A stretch of 64,000 nt of DNA from Trema orientale (lineage: Eukaryota; Streptophyta; Magnoliopsida; Rosales; Cannabaceae), in NCBI GenBank assembly GCA_002914845.1, contig JXTC01000137.1, positions 670,989 through 734,988 on the forward strand, written 5' to 3'. Under the pieces are notes generated by a model that was not told where the DNA came from, made no database searches, and was given only the letters and a program-made list of their open reading frames with translations. The position numbers and the translations under genes are program-made. Below are positions 1 to 10,553 of the stretch, piece after piece (the stretch's first letter is position 1; each line of letters begins with the position of its first letter).

Positions 1-1358
1 TCTTTATCAATCTATGTACCTATATATATGTACGTATACCCTTTAAATCTGTGTGTATGCTTATTAATATTAAGTATAGGGGTTATAATGTATTAGAATA
101 TGTCTACAGATTTATCAACACGGTTAGCTTTTCTTAAATGTCTTACTTGAGCAAGTTGTTTCTATTTTCTAATTATTAGTGTTGTATAATAGATTTTCTT
201 GAAATTTGGGAGTTTTATAACCATTTAGTGATTACAAATTTGTCTTCATTTGCTCATTGTTTCTCGTTTTTATTATAATCACATGAGATGGAATTTGTTT
301 CTCTAAGCCAATCTAGAAGAAGCTATCCTTTTAACAATACAAGCTTATTAATTATGTCAATCTATTGTTAAAGCTATATATTTATATCTATTAGGGCCAC
401 ATAAGTTGTACTTTGAGCAAGAGCATTTCACGAGCAAAAGTTTCATAAAAGGTCAAGATCGAGGTGAGTAACGTCACACCTGCAATGTAAGAAATTCTCT
501 GTTTCTGTGAACCTGTGGAATCTGTAAATGTAGAATTTATGAATGTGGAATTTGTGTATATGTGTACATACATATCTGTCATTATGCATTACATATTACA
601 TGAGACATGAACACGTGGTATATTTATATTGCCTGACGAGTATTGGTGAATAGGGTGTGGCGGACCAGCGCCCAAATATGTGATATGGTTCCTTCGGGGA
701 CACTCTGGTTCCTTCGGGAACACTCTGGTCCTTTCGGGGACACTATAGTTCCTTCGGGAACACTCTGACGGCGACATGGGGTGGATCTCTGCTGTACACA
801 GAGGGGATTTTCTGGGGCTCGAGACCTCCATATAGCTCATGATATGTTATATGTTTCTGAGTGGCTCAGTATGCAATTCACGGTCTTGTCAGGCAATACA
901 ATATACATAGAGATCCCAATCATATGATTATTTGTTCTCTGTCATGTGCACTTTGCATTTGCATACGTTACTTACTGAGTTTTATACTCACAAATATTCT
1001 TACATTGCAGAGGGTACTGATGATAGGTGAGTTCGGAGAAGGAGCGCTGACTTTGTGACCGCGGCTTGTGTATATGAGCATTTTGACACTGTGGTTTTCT
1101 GACTGAAAATTTTGTACCTGTTTTGAGTGTGTGTATATTATGTATATTTTTATGAGAGGTCCACTTCGTGAGTACATATATATGTATAAATTAGACTATG
1201 TATAATTATGAGTAGAATTTCCCGTTTTCTCTCAGAAAGTTTAAAAAGTTTTAAATTTTCACCATTTTATCAGTTCTAAGTCGAGTGGCGTCTCCCGACT
1301 TCACTAAATAGTTATACAAATATCCTCACGTACGTGTGTGGGATCGGGGGATGTCACA
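1..1358 (+). mobile_element. Gypsy-type LTR, 3' part
   Basis: This segment ends in GATGTCACA at 1358, the same kind of end as the other gypsy LTRs in this window (GTCATGACA at 35693; reverse complement of TGTCACGACC at 59282). Right after it comes sequence matching the upstream flank of the other GLP genes. It also has the short 'actgag...actca' block and G-rich repeats seen in related LTRs. No coding capacity is visible. The left end lies outside the window or is not recognisable, so solo LTR versus full element cannot be decided. It ends 413 bp before the GLP-a start codon. Confidence 0.6.
687..766 (+). repeat. 4 x 20-bp tandem repeat in LTR
   Basis: Four adjacent 20-bp units, ggttccttcggggacactct and close variants, begin at 687, 707, 727 and 747. 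Units 1 and 3 read 'gggga' and units 2 and 4 read 'gggaa', so the array may have grown as a 40-bp dimer. It lies inside the LTR. Confidence 0.9.
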
Positions 1359-1500
1359 GTATAATATAGTTTTCCTTTCTGAATTCCCTAATGGGATTTC
1401 TTGATTTCTAAATGACAACTATATAGGGAATAGTCCATAAAATTGCGCAAATTTTAGGGTATTATGTTGTAAAGAGTCAACTAAACCGCAATTTAATTTC

Positions 1501-1506
1501 CACGTG
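1501..1506 (+). promoter_or_regulatory. G-box CACGTG upstream of GLP-a
   Basis: A perfect CACGTG palindrome lies 271 bp before the GLP-a ATG, in a block shared with GLP-d (44934-44939). CACGTG is the classic binding core of plant bZIP and bHLH factors. At the matching place GLP-b has CGCGTG, GLP-e has CACACA, and GLP-c lacks the segment. Function is inferred from the motif and from conservation between two copies. Confidence 0.5.
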
Positions 1507-1689
1507 ACTCTTTGTACAAAATGCCAAATGATAAAATTCTTTATCTTGTTGACATTATTTTTGGCTCGAATAAACAAAAATATCATTCTTATTGTGTTAC
1601 TTGTAAGGAAACTCACAATTCCCTAATCATGACAAAGAAAGAATTCATATTAATTGTGACGCTCTCAAATTTAGCCCGAGAAAGACGAG

Positions 1690-1697
1690 TATAAATA
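1690..1697 (+). promoter_or_regulatory. TATA box of GLP-a
   Basis: TATAAATA lies 82 bp before the GLP-a ATG, in the context 'gtataaatacc'. The same block occurs before GLP-b, GLP-c and GLP-d, and with one change before GLP-e. Confidence 0.8.
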
Positions 1698-1702
1698 CCA
1701 AG

Positions 1703-1750
1703 ATGTTCAACCTCCTAAACTACCAGTACCACATGAGTACCTTCAATTAA
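1703..1750 (+). other. Upstream ORF in GLP-a leader region
   Basis: An ATG at 1703 opens a 15-codon ORF ending at TAA 1748-1750, with a second in-frame ATG at 1733. The other GLPs read 'agatcttc' where GLP-a reads 'agatgttc', so the first ATG is a private substitution. With the TATA box at 1690 transcription probably starts near 1715-1725. Only the inner five-codon ORF (from 1733) would then be in the mRNA. Confidence 0.4.
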
Positions 1751-1771
1751 GCCAAAAACTCCTGAGCAGCC

Positions 1772-2440
1772 ATGGTTATCTCATCAAGCTCAGCCTATCA
1801 ACTTCTGTTTTGCCTGCTAGTCTTAGTGTTCACCCCTTTTCCTTCCCATTCAACCGACCCTGATCCTCTACAGGACTTCTGTGTAGCGGATCTTAATGCC
1901 ACTTTCTCTGTTAATGGCTATCCCTGCAAACCCATCTCACAAGTAACTTCAGAAGATTTCTTCTTTGATGGACTGAGCAAAGAAGGTAACACAAGTAACA
2001 TCTTTGGAATCGGTGTGACCTTAGGGAATGTCCAGACATTTCCTGGACTCAACACTCTCGGGATTTCCATGAACAGAGCTGACTTCGCCCCCGGTGGTGT
2101 GAATCCTCCCCACACGCATCCTCGCGCAACAGAGTCTGGCGTGGTCATCAAAGGGAAGGTCCTTGTGGGGTTCGTCACAACTGACAATGTTTTATACTCC
2201 AAGGTTTTGACTGCCGGGCAGATGTTTGTCATTCCCAGAGGACTAGTTCACTTCCAGCTAAATGTTGGACCAGGAAAGGCACTTATCTTGGTTGCCTTCA
2301 ATAGTCAACTGCCTGGGATTGCTCTGGTGCCCACATCTCTCTTTGCTACAACACCACCAGTTCAAAATCAAGTGTTGACCAAGGCCTTCCAAGTAGGAGA
2401 TGAAGTTATCAACGTCATAAAATCAAAGTTCGGTGCTTGA
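1772..2440 (+). CDS. Germin-like protein GLP-a
   Basis: A 222-residue secreted cupin of the germin-like family, in one exon. Residues 1-27 form a hydrophobic signal peptide ending near SHS. Mature-chain features are germin box 1 ([13 protein letters not shown], Cys37), Cys52 in GYPCKP (expected disulfide partner), box 2 with [10 protein letters not shown] (metal ligands His114, His116, Glu121) and box 3 [14 protein letters not shown] (fourth ligand His160). N-glycosylation sequons are at Asn42 and Asn73. Family members form manganese-binding hexamers in the cell wall; some have oxalate oxidase or superoxide dismutase activity, which cannot be assigned here. The ATG is in context 'agccatgg', 82 bp after the TATA box. 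The region 1967-2134 is identical to GLP-d, while the next 93 bp match GLP-b better, suggesting gene conversion. Confidence 0.97.
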   Translation: MVISSSSAYQLLFCLLVLVFTPFPSHSTDPDPLQDFCVADLNATFSVNGYPCKPISQVTSEDFFFDGLSKEGNTSNIFGIGVTLGNVQTFPGLNTLGISMNRADFAPGGVNPPHTHPRATESGVVIKGKVLVGFVTTDNVLYSKVLTAGQMFVIPRGLVHFQLNVGPGKALILVAFNSQLPGIALVPTSLFATTPPVQNQVLTKAFQVGDEVINVIKSKFGA

Positions 2441-2638
2441 TTTACAGTCTGAAGATGTATCTCTTTGTTTTGAAAACTTGTGTTGTTACATATTCCCTGA
2501 ATTGTTTCTCCCAAATCTCTGTATCTTTCTTCCTTTTACGCTTTGTTGTATGTAATTATGCATCTATAGTAGTCACTATGGATTATGTACAAGCTATGTC
2601 ACTTTTGACTTCAGCCTTGTGCTTTTATATCCTTAAAG

Positions 2639-2644
2639 AATAAA
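2639..2644 (+). promoter_or_regulatory. Poly(A) signal of GLP-a
   Basis: AATAAA about 200 bp after the stop codon, inside a block ('gcttttatatcctta...') conserved after GLP-c and GLP-d. It is the likely near-upstream 3'-end signal. Confidence 0.5.
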
Positions 2645-2740
2645 TTGAAAAGAAACATTAACCCCATGTTGATTCAATGACATCCGAGTGGCTATTACAT
2701 ATATTTATATGTGTGTATATAGATATATACAAACGTATAT

Positions 2741-2836
2741 GACTTGTCTAGCATGGTATTGAATGAGTTTAAAAGTTATCTGTTATATATTTACGCGTAT
2801 GAATTGTCTAGCTTGATATTGAATGAGTTTAAAAGC
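2741..2836 (+). repeat. 60-bp tandem duplication in GLP-a 3' flank
   Basis: The segment starting 'gacttgtctagcatggtatt' at 2741 recurs at 2801 with few changes. GLP-b (about 10071) and GLP-d (about 46747) have one copy, so the duplication is specific to this flank. Confidence 0.75.
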
Positions 2837-3227
2837 ATCAGATACTAGTCATTCTTGCGGCTCGACTTTTTTGTACTCATAAAGAAATAGTGTTACTTGT
2901 TGAAGACTTCCGATTTTTTCTTAGTTTTATAAATTGCCCGTCGCCGAAAAGTTCATATACTCAAACACCATTACGCTTATGAGAAAAATAAAATCTGGGA
3001 GAAACAAAAAAAAGGACAATCTTAATTTGCTCACAGCACAGTTCAACAAATTTTCTATAGATAACTAATACAACACGGAGTACAGAGTATCTAGTTAATT
3101 AGATGATACATGCAGAGGATGAATTCTACTTTCTATCCTATTCCAATAATAAGAGTGGTCATAACTTGAGAAACACATTTCAGCATCAGAAATAGAAATC
3201 ACTAACTGATATGTGAGCATGTGGGGC

Positions 3228-3750
3228 GCCAAACTTCGGTCCTTGTTGTATAAGGCCATTTTGGGGGTCGAAAACCTATCTTTAGTGATGAATTTAGACA
3301 CACTTATAAATTCATTCTCAACCTTTAGAGTAGGATTAGAACACAGAAACGAGTAAAGAAAATATTCACACGCTTAAGAGCACAAATTGTTTAACGTGGT
3401 TAGGCCGAATTGCCTAGGTCCCCAGGAGATTATTGATAAGCATTTAAAGAAAAAATAATTGCACACTCTAGCTCATAATTTTTCGTCTACCCGAGGTGCC
3501 CTCTCTCCAAGTTTTACAACAGATCAATTATTTTCACTCTCTCTCTAGTTCTCTTTCTCCCTCTTAATATTTCCTTATACTCACATAGTATGTTTGACGG
3601 CTGCCCATATATGTTCCTACGTGTAGAGAAACAATAGCTAAACCTTCTATTTCTACTATAGGACTTATGAAACACACGGCTACGGAGTATATTTCTATGA
3701 CTTAATCCATATTTAACCCACCGATTAAACATAGTCTCTGATTTTTGGGG
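3228..3750. repeat. Degenerate LTR-like repeat, shared by two GLP flanks
   Basis: From about 3228 ('gccaaacttcggtccttgtt') this sequence is also found from about 10554 to the assembly gap at 10863. It contains 'tttaacgtggttaggcc', which resembles the 'acgtggttcggc' segment common in plant Copia-type LTRs. No clear TG...CA ends or target duplication were found. Its presence in two flanks implies insertion before the module duplicated. The LTR identity is uncertain. Confidence 0.35.
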
Positions 3751-4028
3751 GTGTTATTACAATTAAACCATATAGGTGCCCTACAGAACAAGGAAGATGA
3801 ACTCAGGAATGGTTCCCTTGTAATGTTTGTCTTTTGCACCAACCTGCATATGCGGCCATTCGGGTTGTGAGCCTTGATCAGCGTAATCTACCTTGGTGCT
3901 TGTGAGCCAAATCACAATCTTGTAGCATCAAACGCCAGTAGTGCAAGTTGAGGCCCAGTACTTTATCAGGTAAAAATATCAAGCTGCAGAGCAAATCGTT
4001 TGAATAAATTTTATTCCAATACTTAAAA

Positions 4029-4715
4029 GGCCACGTTTGTAATGTAAGATAAAGATGAGATTAGATTGGATTAAATTAATCCAATGTTTGGTGCATGTAT
4101 ATGAGAGAGATTGGATTGGATTAAAATAATCCACTGCAAAAATAATCCCCTTAGAAAGGGATAATCTTATCCTCTTGAGAATTTGGGATTAGAAGGGATT
4201 ATGAATTTGATAAAAAATAATAGAATGTTTTTGAAGTAGTAATAAATGATACTTTCGAAATTAACTTTTAAAAGTAGTAAAACCAGAAATAGTATTTTTT
4301 AAAATATTTTTTATGTCGTATTTTTGCTAATAATTTTATAAAAAATGTTATTTTCCAAAAATAAGTTTAAAAAGTGGTAGTTTTCAAAATATTTTGTTAA
4401 AAGTTGTATTTTTCAAAATATTTTTTTAAAAAGTGGTTCTTTGGAAATAAGTTTTTGAAAATGATATTTTTATAAAATTGATTTCCAAAAATGGTACATT
4501 TCTAAATTAATTTTTAAAAGTGATATTTTTGTAAATAATCAAACTTCAAAATTCGTTATTTACCTAAAATGAAACACACCTATCTTAACAAAAAGTAGCA
4601 TACCAAACATAGGATAGGATTGGACTATAATTCCATCTTATCCTATCCTATTCTATCCAATCCAATCCAATCCTTTAAAATAATCCAATTTTATCTTATC
4701 CTATCCTGCATAACA
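4029..4715. mobile_element. Probable non-autonomous DNA element, AT-rich
   Basis: The arms of this segment are rich in 'attggatt' and 'ggataggat' motifs in opposite orientations, around a core of repeated A/T-rich 'aaaagtggta' units. A related inverted copy lies at 61348-61970, sharing 'ggccacgtttg'/'gccacatttgg' at one end and 'ggattggactata' near the other. No ORF is present. Exact termini and target duplication were not resolved. Confidence 0.45.
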
Positions 4716-4839
4716 ACGAAGCCAAAAAGAATTATAGAAGCTTATAAGCCTAGAACAAGTTCATGTTTCACTACAGAACGAAGAACACGTTATTAAACAT
4801 GGCAAGATAACGAGTCTAAACAAATTATCTTTCCAATAT

Positions 4840-5560
4840 CCATAACGGAACAAATTAAGCATGCATGCTTGTTGATTTTTAATAAACTTGGTAAGATTCC
4901 TCACAAGAGTCCAATGGATATCCAAATGGGTAAACAATTAGTAGAATAACAGATATTATGACTTACTATTAGGCTGAATCCATGTAAACGTATATTATGT
5001 ATGTCAGTACTTCAGATAGAACTGAAGGAGAGTAAAAATATCTCATTAAGTAGTATGTTGGTGGTAGGCGAATTTAATTAGAGAATATATGAAGGATACG
5101 TAATTTAATATTTTCTCCAGAAACTGAGTCCTATAAATAGGGAAGAGCTCTCCCCATTTCGTTAAAGCCAAAATTTGGAGTTAAGGGATAAGTTGAGCAG
5201 TTTTTGATAGAAAGCTCTATAGCTCGAATGGAACAATAAACTGGGGTTTCAGACCACCACACCATAATGTCAACAATTATGAACAGAAAATCCACAAAAT
5301 TAATTAATCGTGATCTCCTATACGGTCGAAAATAATTAATATCGTCTCACAAATGATTGGGAAATTCAGAATGTTCAGGATCGACGCATTCGGTTCACCG
5401 TCTTTGCATACTGGTATGTTATGAATCGACGCATTTTGACTTGCCATCCTCTCCTATTGGGAGATTCGGACATTTTTTGTACGATATTGTATTTTAATGA
5501 AAACAACTAAAACCTCCTATATATGTTCTAACAAAGTGATGCAGCATAAGTGATGAACAG
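4840..5560. repeat. GLP inter-gene block, uninterrupted copy
   Basis: This gene-free stretch is the uninterrupted version of a sequence split in the next module: 11026-11134, then 14518-14823, then 18314-18600. It acts as a pre-insertion reference that fixes the edges of the two LTR insertions in the later copy. No coding potential was seen, and 5560-6040 also shows no recognisable feature. Confidence 0.7.
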
Positions 5561-6044
5561 AAAAGAAACACGGTGAATCACTCATTGATTCACAAGAATA
5601 CCGAGAAAATTGACAAAAAATGAGGAAAAAAACTCTCAAATATTGTATTCAACGAGTCTACCTCTACTGAAGGCTTACAATTGTCCTAAAGGGAAAAAAA
5701 AAAAGCGAAACCTTAGCAAAAAACACAAAGGAAATTACAAACAAATCCTGAAATATTAAAAAATTGTAAAAATAACCTAAATTTTGTCGGTTAAAAAAAG
5801 TGCCGTTTTGACTCCGAAACAATGAAATTTGGCTAAAATCACACCGGGCATTAGATAAAGCCAATGTTTTGCTCAGGAGGCCATTTCCACCCAAGAAAGT
5901 AACTATACTCCTTTGGGCCTTTGGGTATCTCTTAGAGCCCTATAATTCCACTCTAGTTGCATCGCATCATAAAGTATAGTTTCTGACTGTATAATGCAAA
6001 AATATACCTCTTATACGGTGCTAAAAAATATCTCTAGTTATGCA

Positions 6045-7285
6045 TTGTCTCTTACTAAATGGAGTCAAACTAAGTTTGGAGGTCTGAAGGCTAAAGTGTA
6101 TAAATATCAGAAAAAGGGTACAACAACTTAATGAGGAGGATGACACAAGTATAGAACATTATTCTATTTTAGCGCAGCAAGAGAAAATTTTGGATGAGTT
6201 ACTACACTGTAAGGAAATATATTGGAAAGCAACATTAATCTAGAGTATCTTGAATACTAGGGATGCAAATACCAAAAATTTCTATTCAAAAGCCAATAAA
6301 CGTAGAAAAGCAAACAAAATAAAGAAAATTCAAGATAAACATAGTGCTACAGCGAATAAGGATAGAGACATCGAGAATGTGATTGTTGATTATTTTCAAA
6401 ATATTTTCACTTCAGTTGGAGAGAACAATAAAATTTTGGAGCAAGTGCTTGCCATTATTGACCCTTCAATTACTGATGCCATGAACTCCAAACTGATTCA
6501 CCCTTTTGTAGTTGATGATGTTTAGGCTGCAGTTCAGTCCATGGGACTGGACAGAAGTCCATGGTAAGATGGAATGTCTTCCATGTTCTATCAATAGAAA
6601 TGGTATACGGTAGGACTGATGCTTACACGTGTTGTATTGGATATCTTAAACAATAATGGTGATATCTATAGTATCAACTCTACTCTGGTCACTTTGATAC
6701 CAAAGATCAAATCATCTCTCTCTCCATGGGTGATTATCTATCGATCAGTTTATGCAATATTTTGTATAAAATTGTCACCAAAGTTATTATAAATCGGTTC
6801 AAGACTTTGTTGCCCGAAGTGAGTTCTGCGAATCGAAGTGCTTTTGTACCAAATCGGTCAATCACTAATAATGTTTTAGTAGATTTTGAGCTAATTCAAT
6901 GCATTAGACTATTGGAAAAGTAGGGATTGTTACAATGAAGTTAGATATATCTAAGGCTTATGACTGTATTGAATGACATTTTTTAGAAAAGGTTGTGCTC
7001 AAAATGAGATTTGCTACGTTATAGATTGAACTAATTATGAGATGCATACGATCAGTTTCTTTCTCATTTATGATAAATGGTCAACCTCGAGGTTCTGTGT
7101 TTCCCCAGCATGGTTTGTGACAAGGCGATCCTTTATTTCTTTATTTATTTCTTATATGTCCTGAAGGTTTTTCAAGATTATTAAACTCTGAAGAGAGGAA
7201 GGGATCAATTGTTGGTTATAATGTATTTAAGTTTTATCTTCTTGTTTTCGTCACTTTAATGTTACATTATGGTTTCTATTTGATC
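6045..7285 (+). pseudogene. LINE (non-LTR) reverse transcriptase relic
   Basis: Broken reading frames encode pieces of a plant L1-type reverse transcriptase. In order they are a FYSKANKRRKANKI region (about 6280), DYFQNIFTS (about 6390), STLVTLIPKIKS (about 6675), ISLCNILYKIVTKVIINRFK (about 6745), SAFVPNRSITNNVLVDFELI (about 6835), a degraded LDISKAYD block (about 6940) and a damaged PQ-GLRQGDP-like block (about 7105). The FADD-type catalytic motif was not reached. Stops and frameshifts are scattered, so the copy is dead. No poly(A) tail or target duplication was identified. Confidence 0.85.
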
Positions 7286-7289
7286 CATT

Positions 7290-8330
7290 TTCTATGTTAT
7301 GTCCCGTAACCCTCAAGAATTTCTTCGTATCCCCAGTTCTACTTGAACCCAAGACCTTTACTTTAAGAAAAATTTATAAACTTAGCTGGTACTAACTGAC
7401 CTATTAGAACAATTATATTATATTTTATTCGGAGTGCATTTTAATACAATAATCTTGCATGCATGGTATGATTGTCATAAATGCTTTCAAAATGGATTTA
7501 ATATGTTCCTATTTGATTGAGAGTAATATTAGGGACATTAATATCTTATACTTAAAACTTACACCACATGAGCTGATAATCATTTCAACCACATCTTTTT
7601 TGAAAGGAGGACTATATCATTTAAATTTTTGCACCTAAAAATAATGCCACATTACTGATGTAAGTTTTTAGTACAGAATTTTGATATCCCAATCTTTAAT
7701 CTTTTAGTTGAGTGATCATATAAATAATTTTTTTATTTAATATAATCAATATTCGAACGTGATGATTATATCGTAATTAATTATAGAGAAAAATATTGTA
7801 AAATAACCTTGTATTTCATAATTCCTTTTATGAAACCCCCCTGTGTTTTAAGAAATATGAGAAAACTTCTTTAAGTTAATTTTTTATTACAAAAAGCCTT
7901 GTAATTTGATTCTTTTTGAAATTCTTTGTATCATTAAAACTAGGAACTTGTTGAAAAATAACAAAATTAGCCTTAGTGAAGGGTAGATTTAAAAAAATTT
8001 TATATATTAATTTTGAAAACAATATTTCGATGACCTCATCATAAGTCATAAAACAGTTTCCTAGAAACTCTTAAGGTATCAAAACACAAAATAAAAATAT
8101 AAACTAAATCTAAAGTTACCATCTACTAAGGGTAATTTGGTTATTTTTATTAATTTTTCCAATTTAGTTTACTTGAGAAGGTCGGATTTCAAAAATAGTT
8201 AAATTACAAAGTTTTTTTTTTATAAAAAAAAACTATAAATAAAATCTCATATTTTTTGAAATACAAGGATTTTAGTGAAAAAAAAAATATAAGATCATTT
8301 TATAACGTTTTCTTTTAATTATATGTAAAT
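7290..8330. other. AT-rich gene-free stretch upstream of GLP-b
   Basis: No gene was found. Between about 7800 and 8310, 'aaccttgtatttc' near the left and its near-complement 'gaaatacaaggatt' near the right suggest a MITE-like inverted-repeat element of about 0.5 kb. The right part also aligns with GLP module sequence at 33400-33510, so the element's edge is unclear. Confidence 0.35.
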
Positions 8331-8767
8331 AGACGAAGATAAGATAAGATGATATTTGTGGTGTCGTGAGTATTTATATTATTTAAATTTACCAAAAAAA
8401 AAAACATAAAAAGTTATGTTTATTTCTACGTATTTGTAAATTAACATTCGTTGAATACTTCGTATTATCTTGGGAATACATATTAGAACATGATTCATGT
8501 TAGTCGTAATAAATAATAGAAAACATAGTCTCTCACACAATTAAAAAATATATATAGCAGCCATTAAACGCTACTTTTTTCAATATGCACAAATTAAAAA
8601 ATGAAAGTGCAGAGCAAAGCGATTTTAACACGACAATAAACTCTAGATAGATCTAGAACGCAACTCGTAATTCCCAATTATTATGTACTCACTTTTCTTT
8701 GTATGCATTAATCTGGGGAAGGGAAGAAGTGAAAGAATACTTGGTAAAGTTGCTATTTGGGGAATTT
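8331..8767 (+). repeat. Conserved distal upstream block of GLP-b
   Basis: This block contains 'gcagccattaaacgct' (about 8558) and 'gagcaaagcgatttta', shared with about 18806 (GLP-c), about 35870 (orphan copy) and about 43918 (GLP-d). At 8752-8768 it joins directly to the proximal promoter. About 0.8 kb present before GLP-d (roughly 44110-44930) is therefore missing here. Confidence 0.65.
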
Positions 8768-8880
8768 CCGCGTGACTCTGTGAAGAAAATGCCAAATGAT
8801 AGAATTCTTTATTTATATCTTGTTGACATTATTATGTCTCGAATAAACAAAAATATCATTCTTGTTGTGTTACTTGTAAT

Positions 8881-9051
8881 GACATTGTCAAGTTTAGCCT
8901 GTAAAATGTAAGGAAATGTCAAAACCCACTCCCCAGACGATGAAAATAATTTTGATCGACATTGTCAAGTTTAGCGTGTTACTTGTAAGGAAGCTTTCAA
9001 CACCCACTCCCCGATGATAAAAATAATTTTGACATTGTCAAGTTTAGCCTG
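8881..9051 (+). promoter_or_regulatory. Triplicated promoter motif of GLP-b
   Basis: The 20-bp motif gacattgtcaagtttagcct occurs at 8881 and 9031, with a one-base variant at 8958. The spacings are 77 and 73 bp, with shared 'ccactcccc' and 'gatgaaaataat' between. The other GLP promoters have one copy just upstream of the TATA box. The triplication sits directly before the GLP-b TATA box; any effect on expression is inference. Confidence 0.8.
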
Positions 9052-9062
9052 AGAAAAACAAG

Positions 9063-9070
9063 TATAAATA
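9063..9070 (+). promoter_or_regulatory. TATA box of GLP-b
   Basis: TATAAATA is in the same 'gtataaataccaagat' context as the other family members, 106 bp before the GLP-b ATG. The leader contains an A-rich tract (about 9139-9157). Confidence 0.8.
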
Positions 9071-9168
9071 CCAAGATCTTCAACCTCTCCTAAACAACCA
9101 CAGTAGTATCTTCAATCAAGCCATATAAGTTTATTGAAGAAGAAAAAAAAAAATAAAATTGAAAAGCC

Positions 9169-9849
9169 ATGGCTATCTCATCAAGCTCAGCCTATCAACT
9201 TCTGTTTTGCCTGCTAGTCTTAGTGTTTACACCTTTCCCTTCCCATTCAGCCGACCCTGATCCTCTACAGGACATCTGCGTAGCAGATCTTAATGCCACT
9301 TTCTCTGTTAATGGCTATCCATGCAAACCCGCCTCGCAAGTAACTTCAGAGGATTTCTTCTTCGATGGAATGAGCAAAGAAGGTAACACAAGTAACGTGT
9401 TTGGACTCGGTGTGATCAGAGCGGATGTCCAGACGTTTCCTGGGCTCAACACTCAGGGAATTTCCATGGCCAGAGCTGACTTGGCACCGGGTGGTCTGAA
9501 TCTTCCCCACACGCATCCTCGTGCAACAGAGTCTGGCGTGGTCATCAAAGGGAAGGTCCTTGTGGGGTTCGTCACAACTGACAATGTTTTGTACTCCAAG
9601 GTTTTGACTGCCGGGCAGATGTTTATCATACCCAGGGGACTTATTCACTTCCAGCTCAATGTTGGAAAAGGAAAGGCACTTTTCTTGGTTGCCTTCAATA
9701 GTCAATTGCCCGGGGTTGTTACGGACTCCACATCTCTCTTTGCCACTACACCACCAGTTCCAAATCAAGTGTTGACTAAATCCTTCCAAGTAGGAGATGA
9801 AGTTATCAACCTCATAAAGTCCAAGCTTGCCGCTATATTTACGGTCTGA
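9169..9849 (+). CDS. Germin-like protein GLP-b, extended C-terminus
   Basis: A 226-residue germin-like cupin with signal peptide, Cys37 and Cys52, box 2 in the form [10 protein letters not shown] (His114, His116, Glu121) and box 3 IPRGLIHFQ (His160). A Leu replaces the first Pro of the usual PPH. The family stop (gct tga, as in GLP-a) has become gct ata here, so translation runs on to the next in-frame TGA and adds Ile-Phe-Thr-Val. The last shared residues are also changed (KLAA rather than KFGA). The predicted role is a secreted, manganese-binding cell-wall glycoprotein. The promoter has a triplicated motif and a mutated G-box, and the tail lacks the shared poly(A) block, so expression may differ from its siblings or may be reduced. 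Confidence 0.94.
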   Translation: MAISSSSAYQLLFCLLVLVFTPFPSHSADPDPLQDICVADLNATFSVNGYPCKPASQVTSEDFFFDGMSKEGNTSNVFGLGVIRADVQTFPGLNTQGISMARADLAPGGLNLPHTHPRATESGVVIKGKVLVGFVTTDNVLYSKVLTAGQMFIIPRGLIHFQLNVGKGKALFLVAFNSQLPGVVTDSTSLFATTPPVPNQVLTKSFQVGDEVINLIKSKLAAIFTV

Positions 9850-10553
9850 AGATTTATCCATCTCTTTGTTTTGAAATTCAACTTGTGTTGTTACATGGAT
9901 GTTGTTCCCTGAATAATTTTCTCCCAAAGTCTCTGTTAATTTTCTTCATTTTTATTGTTGTATTCATCTATCGTCGTCATTGTTGAATAATGTACAAGCT
10001 ATGTCACATTTGACACACACACTCACACGCACGTATATGTGTGTGTATTAGATGTTATATGTATGCGTAGACTTGTCTAGCATGATATTGAATAAGTTTA
10101 AAAACATCAGATACTATTCATTCTCGCGGCTTGACTTTTTTGGACATTAGTTTTACTTTTCTTTACTTTATTTTATTTTTTTATTTTTTCAAGTTTTACT
10201 TGGTGAAGACTGACTTTTTTATTTTTTATTTTTTTGTTCTGAGTTATGACTTTGTTTTATAAATAGCCCATTACCGAAAAATTCGTACGCTCAAACTCCA
10301 TTAAGCTTATGAGAAAGAAAATATGGGAGAAACAAAAGAAAGCGCATTCTTAATTTGCTCACAGCGCAGTTCGACAAATTTTCCATAAGTAACTAATACA
10401 GCATGGAATACAGAGTATCTAGTTAGATGATACATGTAGAGATTAGACGAATTCTACTTTCTATCCTATTACAATAATAAGAGTGGTCATAAATTGAGAA
10501 ACTCATTTCAGCATCAGAAATAGAAATCACTAACTGATATGTGACATGTGGGC

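Noticed and set aside
1918..2232. Minus-strand ORF inside GLP-a (and matching ones in the other GLPs)
   Set aside because: Antisense shadow of a conserved coding region, with no promoter or independent protein family.
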